This document shows positions 7,798 to 15,770 of a DNA stretch of 24,495 nt, piece by piece. Each line of letters starts with the position of its first letter. The stretch's first letter is position 1. The translations under genes were made by a program, and so were the position numbers. Location of the stretch: the IMG/VR virus record IMGVR_UViG_3300042465_002689, positions 1-24,495 of that record; one strand, written 5' to 3'. The notes under the pieces were generated by a model. That model was not told the DNA's origin and made no database searches. It saw nothing but the letters and a program-made list of their open reading frames with translations. This DNA comes from a virus.

Positions 7798-7810
7798 GCC
7801 CCACGGGGGC
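7798..7810 (-). promoter_or_regulatory. leader stem-loop before scaffold gene
   Basis: The 97-nt gap between the MuF stop and the scaffold ATG contains, on the minus strand, GCCCC-CGT-GGGGC: a 5-bp stem with 3-nt loop, 23 nt before the ATG and just ahead of the ribosome-binding site. The rest of the gap shows no convincing promoter (TTTACC and TATTAG, poorly spaced). Confidence 0.5.
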
Positions 7811-7871
7811 GGTTTATGCCTCGGCTCTGCTTTGGCGTAACTTTTCTAATATCACGGTAAACACCACATTA

Positions 7872-8894
7872 CTATAGGCGCTTTAATTGCGCTAAAGTCA
7901 GCGGATTTCCGCGCTGGTCTAATAGTTGGTTTAATGTAATCTTTCCGCTGCGCCAAAGCTCTGCACGGCCTTTGCCAAGCATCTTGTCTGCAAATTCGGG
8001 CGGCTTATTCTTTAAGAATTGGTCGAACGTCAGGTCGGCAGCAACCTGACCGTCCATGCTTGCGCGGGTCGCTGGCTCAATTGTATCCTTGATTTTGCCA
8101 CCCGTCAGTTCCGCAAATGACTTTGTAATTGGTATAAACGTGCTGCGGCAATTCCAGTGCGCTGGTGGGCCACCATTCCAAGGTATCTTGTGACCGATTG
8201 GCTTGAAATCAGGATAAGTCCATGTCTTGCCCGAACGCACAACACATATTTCGCTGGTGCGGCTATCCAAGGTCGATACCCATTGCACCGCCTTGATGAT
8301 GTTGGCGTTGGCTTCCAGTGACGCCACCCTTGTGTCGTTTGCTACGGTCTGAACGGCTGTGCGTGTAATAGCCATTGCATCGCGTCGTGCTTTAGCAATC
8401 GGCTGACCGCCCTTGTCGCCAATGCCGATAAGTTCTTTTGCAATCTGTGCATTTGTCTGCCCAAGCAATACGCCATTTTTAACAACGCGCTCGATGTCAA
8501 ACCTTGCGCTTTCGTTCAAACGGGCGAACCAATCGCCAATCGTTGCGCCTTGTATCAAGCTGCTTTGTGCAATCCCTTCCAAAGCGGCCACAGGGGGCAG
8601 CACAGCGTCAATACCGACGTTGACCATAGCATCCCTAAAGAAACTGGCTTCTGCCGCTGCAAGGTCGCTTAAATCGGGTTTCTTGACGTTTACGATGGCC
8701 TTCAGTTCAGCAATGGCCTTATCCAGCCGCTTGCCTTGGTATTCGGTAAGCTCTTTGCCCTTCAACTGCTTTTGAAGCGCAGCAGCAACGGCATCAAGCT
8801 GCTTGTTTACCTCAGCACTTTGACCAGCAATAACCCGCTGTAATAGCAGTTGCCGTATGATGGTCAGGTCAAGGAGTTTGTCCGATAGGTTCAA
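7872..8894 (-). CDS. minor head protein, MuF family (SPP1 gp7-like)
   Basis: 340 residues. A long helical N-terminal half is followed by the MuF signature: TLDSRTSEICVVRSGKTW, then PPAHWNCRSTFIPIT, with the conserved C..R.G..W and P..H.NCRC/S residues. These proteins sit in a few copies at the portal vertex and may be ejected with DNA. The start is TTG (8894), overlapping the upstream stop as TTGA; no ATG occurs before residue 89, so a non-AUG coupled start is very likely. Its neighbours, portal upstream and scaffold downstream, fit the family. Confidence 0.92.
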   Translation of the reverse strand: MNLSDKLLDLTIIRQLLLQRVIAGQSAEVNKQLDAVAAALQKQLKGKELTEYQGKRLDKAIAELKAIVNVKKPDLSDLAAAEASFFRDAMVNVGIDAVLPPVAALEGIAQSSLIQGATIGDWFARLNESARFDIERVVKNGVLLGQTNAQIAKELIGIGDKGGQPIAKARRDAMAITRTAVQTVANDTRVASLEANANIIKAVQWVSTLDSRTSEICVVRSGKTWTYPDFKPIGHKIPWNGGPPAHWNCRSTFIPITKSFAELTGGKIKDTIEPATRASMDGQVAADLTFDQFLKNKPPEFADKMLGKGRAELWRSGKITLNQLLDQRGNPLTLAQLKRL

Positions 8895-9919
8895 GGCGCA
8901 ACTTTATTGACTGTTAGAATGATGGATGGTGTCCGTGGTCTAACGGGGGCAGTTCGTGCTGGCAATCCTGCAATGTAAACCAACTCGCTGGCCGCAGACC
9001 ACATCAACCTGAAATATTCGTCTTTCTGCGCCCGATAGTAAAAATTCCATGCAGCAACAGCAGCGCCGTTATAGCTGCCATGCTTTTTAGGCACAGTAAT
9101 GTCCGTGCAGCTATCAGGCTCCGCTACGCCATCACGGGCAAGCCAAATGCTAACGTCATGCTCTTGGCTGTCAGAATTAAGCAACTGTGCGCTAAACTGG
9201 ATGTTATACAATCCGCTTTCGCTAAAGACCACGCGCACGTTGTCTTCAATCCCAATGCCGTAATTTTCTATAACGGTGTCAAATTCCATCGCTGTTGCGG
9301 TATTCGCAGCGTGTGTTTGCGTCTGCACATCAACGGCTGACAGATAAACAGGCTTGGGAATACCACCACCGCTACCGCCACCAATTATTCTTTTGGGTTT
9401 CGGCAGTTCAATCTGAAACTCTCGCCCGTCTGTCAGTGTTATCCAGAAAGACGTATCGTCGCGCTGTTCCACCAGTGCCACACCAACGCCGTCGGAACCA
9501 GCAGCACCAGCAGCACCGTCCCGACCATTGCTACCATCCCGACCATCCCGACCATCAGCACCATCGCGGCCATTGCTTCCAGCAGGGCCAACCAGTGAAG
9601 CGCGGTTAATTTCAAACCAGACATTGACGGCAAGTTGTATCTCCTCATCCGTTGGTGGGCGACCTTCTGGGCCTTGCTGCCCGTCTTGTCCGTCAACACC
9701 GTCGGCTGGCTGCGATATGTTGTCTTGCAGCCAAGCGACAGCAGCAGCTTTGATTTGTTCGTCAGTAACAGGAGGTGCATCTTCGCCCCGTTCACCTTGT
9801 GGGCCAGCTTCACCTTGCGGCCCCTGTATCAATGTGCGCGACAAAGCATCGTTCGTGCGCTGGTTTAACGCAGCAACAGCCTCTACTAGCGAGGCAATGA
9901 TTTCCTCGCTGACAGCCAT
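8891..9919 (-). CDS. collagen-like fibre protein with C-terminal jelly-roll
   Basis: 342 residues. An N-terminal helical segment (1-32) is followed by three Gly-X-Y stretches at about 33-47, 74-86 and 111-146 (GPAGSNGRDGADGRDGRDG), the first two separated by helical spacers of the type PPTDEEIQ..V..W. A Lys/Gly linker leads to a C-terminal beta-rich domain (about 200-342) with THAANTATAMEFDT, YNIQFSAQL, ITVPKKHG and ELMW-like strands, resembling the C1q/TNF-like trimerisation domains of phage proteins. Collagen repeats plus jelly-roll imply a trimeric fibre. The place between portal and MuF genes suggests a head or neck fibre rather than a tail fibre; this is inference. Confidence 0.85.
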   Translation of the reverse strand: MAVSEEIIASLVEAVAALNQRTNDALSRTLIQGPQGEAGPQGERGEDAPPVTDEQIKAAAVAWLQDNISQPADGVDGQDGQQGPEGRPPTDEEIQLAVNVWFEINRASLVGPAGSNGRDGADGRDGRDGSNGRDGAAGAAGSDGVGVALVEQRDDTSFWITLTDGREFQIELPKPKRIIGGGSGGGIPKPVYLSAVDVQTQTHAANTATAMEFDTVIENYGIGIEDNVRVVFSESGLYNIQFSAQLLNSDSQEHDVSIWLARDGVAEPDSCTDITVPKKHGSYNGAAVAAWNFYYRAQKDEYFRLMWSAASELVYIAGLPARTAPVRPRTPSIILTVNKVAP

Positions 9920-9921
9920 TC

Positions 9922-11433
9922 TTAAAGACCCAAGCGGCTGCGAATGTTAGCCATCAACGTCTGTTCTTCAACGTCATTGCTATCGTCACCATTGTTATCT
10001 TCAGGCATATCTTCTGCGAAAGACGGGCCTTCGTCGGCCAACTGCGCTTCGTATTCTTCAAACTCCATGCTTGGCGCAATAAGTTCGCCACGCTGGAAGT
10101 TATCAAACAATACCGAAAGCGGCATTGCATCGCCTTGGTATGCACCAAGCAATGCTGTAACCATCTGTGGAGCCATACGCGCTGCGCCAAAGTCTGTGTT
10201 TAGGTCAAACTCAACGTCCTGCGGTGCGCCTACCCATTCAGCCATCCAGTTAAGCACCCGTGTCATAGCGTCGGATGCCGAGCGGCTAATTGAAGCAAGG
10301 ATGGAGCGTTCGCCAGCAGTCTTTAATTCGACCGTTCCAAAGGCTTCAGCGGTGCGCTTATCGTCGGCAAGCATCCGTGCGCCAAGCACTGCCATGCGTT
10401 GCTCTTTGTCTTTCAGTGCTTCCCGCAGCGTCTTCAGGCCATCGCCCTTAAATTCAAGGTAGCCAGCGTTTGCGGCTGGGTCAGGGAATATCCATGCGCT
10501 CATCGAGCCGACAGAAAGCGTTGCGCCCTCTGGAAGCTGGACACCCGCAACATATGGGGTAGGCAAGCCCGTGAAATGCAAGCCATGCTCATAATCGGCG
10601 CTGTTACGATAGTGGGCTAGGTTTGTGTCTACCAAGTCAAGCAATGGCGGCTTCTGCACTGTTGCAGTCGCGCTGTTCGCACCAAGGATAACGAACGGAA
10701 TATACGACAACGGGCCACCGTTCTGTATGGGATACGTTTCGCTTTTCAGTGCGTTGCTATCGTCCATTACGCGAACGCGATAGCCCTGTTCCGTAAGGTC
10801 AAGCACCCGATATTGCACAACCTGATTGGATGTGAATTCATCTTCCTGCACATCAATGGTTTCTTTAAGCACAACCAGTGTCAGCACTTGTGCGCCGTTA
10901 ATGTAGCTAGTGCGCCAGTTGATGATGCTTTCGGCGGTGTAATAACGCAGGAATGGGCGGATGTTTAAGGCTTCCGCTGCGGCAATCGTGATGTTGGTCG
11001 GCGCATTGGCTGGATAATCGACCATGATGCCGACGCGACCAACAGCGATTTGTTGCTCGACAACTTGTTCGCTAAATTCGCGCAGATTATCGCCAGCAAG
11101 CGTTATGTCATCAGCATAAGGCTCAATCGCGGTTGGCAGCTTATAAACTGGGTCTTTGGCAAATATCATGCCCGTGAAGGCATCCAGTGTCCGTGCGCTG
11201 GCGTTGAAGAAAGCAGCACGTTCCTGATAAGTGATATATTCAACATCCGTCTGGCCTGTAAGCCGTGGCAGATAGTTGTTGGTGTCGAATGACGGGTTGT
11301 AGAGGCTTCCAGTGTAGCGTGTATTGCTCACATAGTTCTGGATTAAAGCGTCACGACCAGAAATGACATCGCGGCAACGCTTCCACTTAAAGCGGTTAGC
11401 GTCATATTCGGTGTTGGTGTTGGAGACAGACAT
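9922..11433 (-). CDS. portal protein (DUF4055 type)
   Basis: 503 residues. N-terminal YDANRFKWKRCRDVISGRDA, RLTGQTDVEYITYQERAAFFNA, GRVGIMVDYP and RPFLRYYTAESIINW are the conserved blocks of DUF4055 phage portal proteins. A long C-terminal helical wing with AEAFGTVELKTAGERSILAS is followed by an acidic tail (ADEGPSFAEDMPEDNNGDDSND). Twelve copies would form the portal ring at one capsid vertex, through which DNA is packaged. ATG 11433 follows the terminase stop without a gap (TAAATG), with GGGGTG just before. Order terminase-portal-MuF is canonical. Confidence 0.95.
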   Translation of the reverse strand: MSVSNTNTEYDANRFKWKRCRDVISGRDALIQNYVSNTRYTGSLYNPSFDTNNYLPRLTGQTDVEYITYQERAAFFNASARTLDAFTGMIFAKDPVYKLPTAIEPYADDITLAGDNLREFSEQVVEQQIAVGRVGIMVDYPANAPTNITIAAAEALNIRPFLRYYTAESIINWRTSYINGAQVLTLVVLKETIDVQEDEFTSNQVVQYRVLDLTEQGYRVRVMDDSNALKSETYPIQNGGPLSYIPFVILGANSATATVQKPPLLDLVDTNLAHYRNSADYEHGLHFTGLPTPYVAGVQLPEGATLSVGSMSAWIFPDPAANAGYLEFKGDGLKTLREALKDKEQRMAVLGARMLADDKRTAEAFGTVELKTAGERSILASISRSASDAMTRVLNWMAEWVGAPQDVEFDLNTDFGAARMAPQMVTALLGAYQGDAMPLSVLFDNFQRGELIAPSMEFEEYEAQLADEGPSFAEDMPEDNNGDDSNDVEEQTLMANIRSRLGL

Positions 11434-12687
11434 TTACACCCCAGAAATTTGAGCAAAGGATACCGTTCCTCTACCGATAGCATATTTATATGCAATAAAA
11501 TAGCCGATAGCATCATTCAGATGGTCAAAGCCGCTTGATTTATCTGGTTCGCCATTTTTGGCATAGGCTTGGCGCTCCAGACCTTCAATCACATTAGGGC
11601 ATTTGTCAGGATTGACCAATAGCCTTCGCTTGCCTTGGTTATAAATCATCTGATTGACTGCCATCAGCCTATCTTTGACCGCAGGGTTTTTGCTGTTTGC
11701 CAATACCGTGAAGCCAGCCGACCGAAGCAACGTCAAATCTGACAGGCTGGCGTTGACGCTCTTGGTCGCGCCGCCCGATGCGTCAGGGTAAACCGTTATT
11801 TGATGCCCAGCAAAGCGTTCCTGTAATACCCGTATGAGCGTTGGCGTATCGCGCACACCCGATAATTCATCCAGTGCCAGCGGGTCGTTATTCCGTATCA
11901 CGCACACGACGGCGCTCATGTTGTTGACGTTGAAGTCAACACCGATGTGGAGTGGTTCGCGCTGTTCAATGGTCGCAAAGGTGATATTCAGTTTGCGGTC
12001 AAATTCTGGATATATGCTGCCAGCGGTAAGGTTGACGAATTCACCATCAAGGTATGCAGCAAGCAAGCTGGCGCTGTAGCTGTTTTGCAAGTTCTGGATG
12101 TAATCAGGTGGAAGGTTGGCGGCATTGTCGGATGTCTTGGCTTTGAACAGCGCATAGCCCTCGGCCTTGTTCTTTACCCAGCGGTCATAGACAAAACGGA
12201 AGCCTTCAGGCGTGGTGGCAACGCCGACAGTATTGCGGACAGGCTTGCCACTGATGGTAAAGGCCTTCTGGCGGTTACGGGCGATAATCTTGTTCCAGAC
12301 AGCCCGTGCCTTTTCGATGGGCAGCGTATCAAGTTCATCGACAACGCTATGGGCGACTTCGTAACCGACGATGCGGTCAGGTTGCTCCATGTTGCGAAAG
12401 ATGATGCGGCCCAGTTCCGTTTCCAGCACAGCCTTTTGCTGGTTCAGCTTGAACGGGATGTTGTTGCGCTCAAACAAAGCGGGGAAGCGTTGGAAGGCGA
12501 TGTCTTCAATCAGCGGATAGGTTGGCAAGTAATATGCAACATCCTGATACGGGCAATAACGCTTTAAGCGCATAAGCCGTGCGATACCCGCAGCCGTCTT
12601 GCCAGAACCAAATCCGCCGACGAAAGCAGGGAATGGGTCTGTGCTGTATATGAAATCCTTTTGGCTGGGCGTGAAGGTCAAAGCCAA
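11434..12687 (-). CDS. terL: terminase large subunit (packaging ATPase/nuclease)
   Basis: 417 residues with Walker A GGFGSGKT (24-31), Walker B HSVVDELD (113-120, catalytic E118), the coupling-type TTPEGF block (158-163), YLDGEFV (212-218) and nuclease motif IGVDFN (D251) with a later DHLNDAIGYF acidic site. It powers DNA translocation and cuts the concatemer. The start is TTG 12687: an in-frame TGA lies two codons upstream, and the first ATG would come after the Walker A motif. Overlaps the small subunit gene by 10 nt, with GGA 6 nt upstream. Confidence 0.95.
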   Translation of the reverse strand: MALTFTPSQKDFIYSTDPFPAFVGGFGSGKTAAGIARLMRLKRYCPYQDVAYYLPTYPLIEDIAFQRFPALFERNNIPFKLNQQKAVLETELGRIIFRNMEQPDRIVGYEVAHSVVDELDTLPIEKARAVWNKIIARNRQKAFTISGKPVRNTVGVATTPEGFRFVYDRWVKNKAEGYALFKAKTSDNAANLPPDYIQNLQNSYSASLLAAYLDGEFVNLTAGSIYPEFDRKLNITFATIEQREPLHIGVDFNVNNMSAVVCVIRNNDPLALDELSGVRDTPTLIRVLQERFAGHQITVYPDASGGATKSVNASLSDLTLLRSAGFTVLANSKNPAVKDRLMAVNQMIYNQGKRRLLVNPDKCPNVIEGLERQAYAKNGEPDKSSGFDHLNDAIGYFIAYKYAIGRGTVSFAQISGV

Positions 12688-13070
12688 TCTTCATCCGTAA
12701 TAGGCTTGAAGTGCATATTAACGGCCAGCTTGGTCGGTTCGTTATAGCCGTGCATGATGTTTAGTTCTTTGACAGCAGCCGTCATGCCCGTTGATGCCTT
12801 AGCTTCCAGCGCAATCCTGTATGCGCTCATTAAGCCCTTAACGGACATTTCGCGTGTCCATAATTGCTTTTCGGCAACCTGCGCTTTCAATTCGGCAACC
12901 CTTGCCGTAACCTTTCCGTCACTCATAAGCACAGACGCTTTGGAATAAATGGTGTTATCCTTCATGCCTTCAGCGTCATAAGCCATGCGATAAGCGTCTG
13001 CTTGGCCTAAGCCATCAGCTATGCCTTGGCAGAATGCTTCTTGCTTTGCGGTCAGTTTAGCGTCCGTCAT
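12678..13070 (-). CDS. terS: terminase small subunit
   Basis: 130 residues from ATG 13070 (MTDAKLTAKQEAFCQGIADG), preceded by GGGGAAG. An alternative ATG at 13094 would add 8 residues and overlap the methyltransferase more. The N-terminal block LTAKQEAFCQGIADGLGQADAYR and the Y.A.....N.TI..KAS.L....V..R..EL pattern are those of the Terminase_2 family, a helix-turn-helix DNA-recognition domain followed by oligomerisation helices. It would bind the packaging site and load the large subunit, which overlaps its 3' end. It overlaps the upstream gene by 14 nt. Confidence 0.92.
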   Translation of the reverse strand: MTDAKLTAKQEAFCQGIADGLGQADAYRMAYDAEGMKDNTIYSKASVLMSDGKVTARVAELKAQVAEKQLWTREMSVKGLMSAYRIALEAKASTGMTAAVKELNIMHGYNEPTKLAVNMHFKPITDEDWL

Positions 13071-14205
13071 CGAAGGCTTCCCCTGTTTCTGCATGAACGG
13101 CCTTCTTACCAGTGAAGTCCTGCCAACGCTTGATAATTACATCACTGAATTTTGGGTCAAATTCCATAATGAAAGACTGGATGCCGTGCTTTTCTGCCGC
13201 AATAAGTGTAGAGCCACTGCCACCAAAATAATCAGCAATTGTGTTAGCAGACAGATTGAAGCGCTTAATAATCCACTCCATTAAAGCAACTGGTTTTTGA
13301 GTGGGATGGACGCGGTTTGTTTTCTCGCTTGCCATTGTAAACTGCCTCACAACACTGCGGAAGTTTGCCCATGCAAGCTCACAATCCGTTTGGTCGCTTC
13401 CACCATTGTTCTTGTCCCAAACAAGCCAGCACTCGCTGTCAGGTAATATTGAGCAATAGTAATTTGCTCCCCACCAAATTTGTTTGGCGTTTGGATATAA
13501 CCCGTAAATTAGATGGAAAGCATCTTTAGCAACATCAGGGTTATCATCACCCAAAATGTCCGTTTTATAGTTTTTCTTTAGCACCGATGATTTGCTGACA
13601 GCATTCATTCCATAAGGCGGGTCTGTATGGATTAAGTCTGGATAAACACCGACCATAAGCTTATTGATGTCATCAATGCTGGTGCTATCCCCGCACATAA
13701 GCCGATGGTTACCCAGCACCCAAACGTCACCAAGAACGGTCTTTGGCGTTTCAGGCACTTCAGGAACAGCGTCTTCGTCGGTCAGCCCGTCCGTTGGTTC
13801 TGGCTCAAGCAAGCCATCAAGAAACTTTTCGTCAAAGCCCAGTAGGTTAATATCGAAGTTCTCCAAGTTGAGGTCTTCAATTTCAGCCTTCAGCATATCC
13901 ATGTCCCACCCTGCGTTTAGCGCAAGCTGGTTATCGGCTATCACAAGGGCGCGTTGCTGTGCTTTGGTCAAGTGGTCAAGGATAATGGCTGGCACTGTGC
14001 CTAAGCCCAGTTTTCGTGCGGCCAATAATCGGCCATGCCCTGCAATGATGGTGTTATCGCCATCAATTAGAATTGGGCTGGCCCATCCGAATTCCTTTAT
14101 GCTTGCCGAAATTTGAGCGACCTGCGCGTCGCTATGCGTCCTGCTATTAGCCGCATATGGAATAAGTTCTGCAACGCTTCGATATACAACTTGCAATTCA
14201 GACAT
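13057..14205 (-). CDS. ParB-domain DNA methyltransferase (N4/N6, beta class)
   Basis: 382 residues from ATG 14205, coupled to the HNH stop by an 8-nt overlap. Residues 1-100 are a ParB/Srx-like domain (LIPYAANSRTHSDAQVAQI, then GWASPILIDGDNTIIAGHGR). The catalytic motif DPPY is at 195-198, RVHPTQKP at 298-305 and the SAM-binding FGGSGST at 327-333. The order DPPY before FxGxG marks the beta class. It modifies an adenine-N6 or cytosine-N4 of an unknown site, probably shielding phage DNA from restriction. It sits between the HNH gene and the terminase genes, a frequent site for such enzymes. Confidence 0.92.
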   Translation of the reverse strand: MSELQVVYRSVAELIPYAANSRTHSDAQVAQISASIKEFGWASPILIDGDNTIIAGHGRLLAARKLGLGTVPAIILDHLTKAQQRALVIADNQLALNAGWDMDMLKAEIEDLNLENFDINLLGFDEKFLDGLLEPEPTDGLTDEDAVPEVPETPKTVLGDVWVLGNHRLMCGDSTSIDDINKLMVGVYPDLIHTDPPYGMNAVSKSSVLKKNYKTDILGDDNPDVAKDAFHLIYGLYPNAKQIWWGANYYCSILPDSECWLVWDKNNGGSDQTDCELAWANFRSVVRQFTMASEKTNRVHPTQKPVALMEWIIKRFNLSANTIADYFGGSGSTLIAAEKHGIQSFIMEFDPKFSDVIIKRWQDFTGKKAVHAETGEAFDDGR

Positions 14206-14833
14206 ACTCTGCGTTCCATCCATAACATGATTTTCTATTGCCATTTGCAACGGCGTGAATTGATTGTGGCCTAAATCCGTTTTTGACCAAATCAGCGCAC
14301 CCATAGGCAATAATGACTTTGCTGCCGTTTGTTAGTTTGATGGGCTTAGTATTATGATGCTTTGCGCCCATTTTTACCAACCCTGTAGATACAGCATGGC
14401 GCTTGTTTTCGCTTGATGTAACATATTCTAAATTGCTGGCGCTATTATTAGCCTTATTGCCATCAATGTGATTAACTTCCATGTTTTCGGGGCATGGGCC
14501 AATCCAGCAATGGGCGACCAACCTATGCACCCTAATTTGTCCGTTTTTTGTCCAATCTAAACGCCTCATGGTTGTTAGCTTGTAACCGTCTTTGTCGTTA
14601 CATTGCGACAATATTTTTGCGGCCCTAACGGAAGTGCCGCCCCACCGATTTTTATATTCATGAGGCAATGAAATAATGACGCCACACTTCGATACGGCAT
14701 AATCACCAATCATAACCCATTCTTTTATGCTTGCCGCTATTTGGGCGACCTGTGCATCGGAATGAGTGCGGCTGTTTGCAGCATACGGGATTAGGTCAGC
14801 GACAAGGCGCTGTTCAATTTTGGGGTTGCTCAT
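14198..14833 (-). CDS. HNH homing-type endonuclease fused to ParB-domain remnant
   Basis: 211 residues. Residues 1-38 are nearly the same as the start of the downstream methyltransferase (27 of 30 identical over 9-38). At residue 39 the sequence changes abruptly to a NUMOD4-like segment (EWVMIGDYAVSKCG), then an HNH_3-type core VHRLVA (102-107) and NHIDGNKANN (121-130), and a C-terminal NUMOD/helix-turn-helix DNA-binding part (FRPQSIHAVANGNR). Key H103, N121, H122 and N130 are present, so it may be active. ATG 14833 has AGG 4 nt upstream. A self-mobile endonuclease inserted in a methyltransferase gene is the best reading. Confidence 0.88.
   Translation of the reverse strand: MSNPKIEQRLVADLIPYAANSRTHSDAQVAQIAASIKEWVMIGDYAVSKCGVIISLPHEYKNRWGGTSVRAAKILSQCNDKDGYKLTTMRRLDWTKNGQIRVHRLVAHCWIGPCPENMEVNHIDGNKANNSASNLEYVTSSENKRHAVSTGLVKMGAKHHNTKPIKLTNGSKVIIAYGCADLVKNGFRPQSIHAVANGNRKSCYGWNAEYV
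14720..14833 (-). repeat. diverged copy of methyltransferase 5' end
   Basis: These 38 codons are a diverged paralogue of 14092-14205, the first 38 codons of the methyltransferase gene. By eye roughly three quarters of bases agree, with many differences at third codon positions. Similarity stops at the HNH junction. The divergence argues against a recent duplication within this genome and for arrival together with the endonuclease from a related phage. Confidence 0.8.
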
Positions 14834-14879
14834 TGCACCTTGTTATATGACCATTATCATTTTGGCAACTGGCGCATAA

Positions 14880-15017
14880 TTATTTGACAAACTCTTTCCA
14901 TTGCCAGTTTGCCCATTGCCGCATTGCATCGCTTGACCATTTATGCTTGCGCCATTTTGCAAGCAGCGCCGCCTTATCCTTAACCTTGCTTAACTTATAG
15001 GCTATCAGGTCGGTCAT
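14880..15017 (-). CDS. small basic, tryptophan-rich hypothetical protein
   Basis: 45 residues beginning MTDLIAYKLSKVKDK, then LLAKWRKHKWSSDAM and a Trp-rich end WANWQWKEFVK. The frame overlaps the upstream HTH gene by 23 nt and stops 46 nt before the HNH start. There is no good ribosome-binding site, so translation would rely on coupling. Composition (five Trp, many Lys) looks like a real small DNA-associated peptide rather than chance, but no family is recognised. The remaining 46 nt before the HNH gene hold nothing obvious. Confidence 0.5.
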   Translation of the reverse strand: MTDLIAYKLSKVKDKAALLAKWRKHKWSSDAMRQWANWQWKEFVK

Positions 15018-15240
15018 ATAGTCCGTGCCAGTCATCATCGTTTTCGTCTTCAAAGGGGTCGTATCCCTTTAGCATAGCATCGACAGCAACGGAAATAGGC
15101 CCCGTGATGTTGACCTTTCCAGCCTCCATCTTTCGGATGCTTGTTGGCCCTGTTGTGGGTGACAGGCGCAAGGCGTCGGCCATGTCTGTCAGGCTGTAGC
15201 CAAGATAATTTCTTGCTGTCTTTAGGTCTGATGGTTTCAT
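14995..15240 (-). CDS. XRE-like helix-turn-helix regulator
   Basis: 81 residues: SDLKTARNYLGYSLTDMADAL, then SIRKMEAGKVNITGPISVAVDAML, which is the five-helix XRE DNA-binding layout (helix-turn-helix about residues 15-40), followed by an acidic tail (DPFEDENDDDWHG). Probably a transcription regulator of the late operon or a small DNA-binding protein. ATG 15240 overlaps the upstream stop as ATGA. The target site is not evident. Confidence 0.78.
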   Translation of the reverse strand: MKPSDLKTARNYLGYSLTDMADALRLSPTTGPTSIRKMEAGKVNITGPISVAVDAMLKGYDPFEDENDDDWHGLYDRPDSL

Positions 15241-15479
15241 TCTGCGGCTTCCATTTTTTTCATCTTCTGTAATGCATGAAGAATTGTGCTATGGTCGCGG
15301 CGCATTATGCGACCAATTTCGGGAGTGCTAAAGCCTTGCTCACGAAAAAACTTTATACATTCGTAACGCACTTCGACCAGCACCTTAAAGCGTCGTGGCC
15401 CAAGAATGTCGTGCCTATCATATCCATAATCTGACGCAATGTGGTCAATGATGGTCAGGTTTCTTTCGCGTGGTGTCAT
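15237..15479 (-). CDS. stand-alone DnaA domain IV-like DNA-binding protein
   Basis: 80 residues from ATG 15479, chosen because GAGGAG lies 6 nt upstream (a longer frame starts at 15533 inside the upstream gene). The whole protein matches DnaA domain IV: DYGYDRHDILGPRRFKVLVE, then EIGRIMRRDHSTILHALQK, with the DnaA signature RDHSTILHA at 61-69. The ATPase domain III is absent, so it can bind DnaA-box-like DNA but not melt an origin. It could compete with host DnaA or act as a transcription factor. Overlaps the HTH gene as ATGA. Confidence 0.85.
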   Translation of the reverse strand: MTPRERNLTIIDHIASDYGYDRHDILGPRRFKVLVEVRYECIKFFREQGFSTPEIGRIMRRDHSTILHALQKMKKMEAAE

Positions 15480-15480
15480 T

Positions 15481-15732
15481 TTACGCTCCTCGTTGAAGGT
15501 AAAGGGCTTCTTCAAGCAATTGGTCTTGGACATCGCGCAATTGGTTTATTCGCGCATAATGCTCATTGCGGTCTGCAATGCACTGGTCAACATTGCTTGG
15601 ATAATCGCGTCCATTGGGCGTTATCAATTTTAAGATTTTTATGGCAGCTTCAATTGCGTCCATCGCGTCTATGCGGCCACGAATAAGTTCTTCTTTGCTG
15701 GTTCCGTTTATATTTAGCGTTGGGGTTATCAT
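15481..15732 (-). CDS. hypothetical helical protein
   Basis: 83 residues, mainly helical and charged (ELIRGRIDAMDAIEAAIKIL; NQLRDVQDQLLEEALYL), ending two nt before the DnaA-like start. ATG 15732 has AGGAA upstream and a short stem-loop further upstream. No family recognised. First-in-line position in the late/regulatory operon suggests an early accessory role. Nothing indicates membrane location. Confidence 0.7.
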   Translation of the reverse strand: MITPTLNINGTSKEELIRGRIDAMDAIEAAIKILKLITPNGRDYPSNVDQCIADRNEHYARINQLRDVQDQLLEEALYLQRGA

Positions 15733-15751
15733 GTCATGTTCCTTTCATGGC

Positions 15752-15764
15752 GAGGCTGGGCCTC
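15752..15764 (-). promoter_or_regulatory. leader stem-loop before 15732 gene
   Basis: On the minus strand, GAGGC-CCA-GCCTC: a 5-bp stem with a 3-nt loop, 19 nt before the ATG, followed by CGCCATGAAAGGA. The same layout, including the CGCCA after the stem, occurs at 16040-16052 and 22802-22815. The spacer between the two genes is only 38 nt and has no promoter. Confidence 0.55.
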
Positions 15765-15770
15765 TGAAAA

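Noticed and set aside
9295-9813. Repetitive Pro/His- and Met/Val-rich frames
   Set aside because: They are other-frame readings of the Gly-X-Y repeat DNA of the collagen-like gene.
13664-14116. 150-codon plus-strand frame
   Set aside because: Antisense to the methyltransferase; Ser/Pro-rich with no supporting signals.
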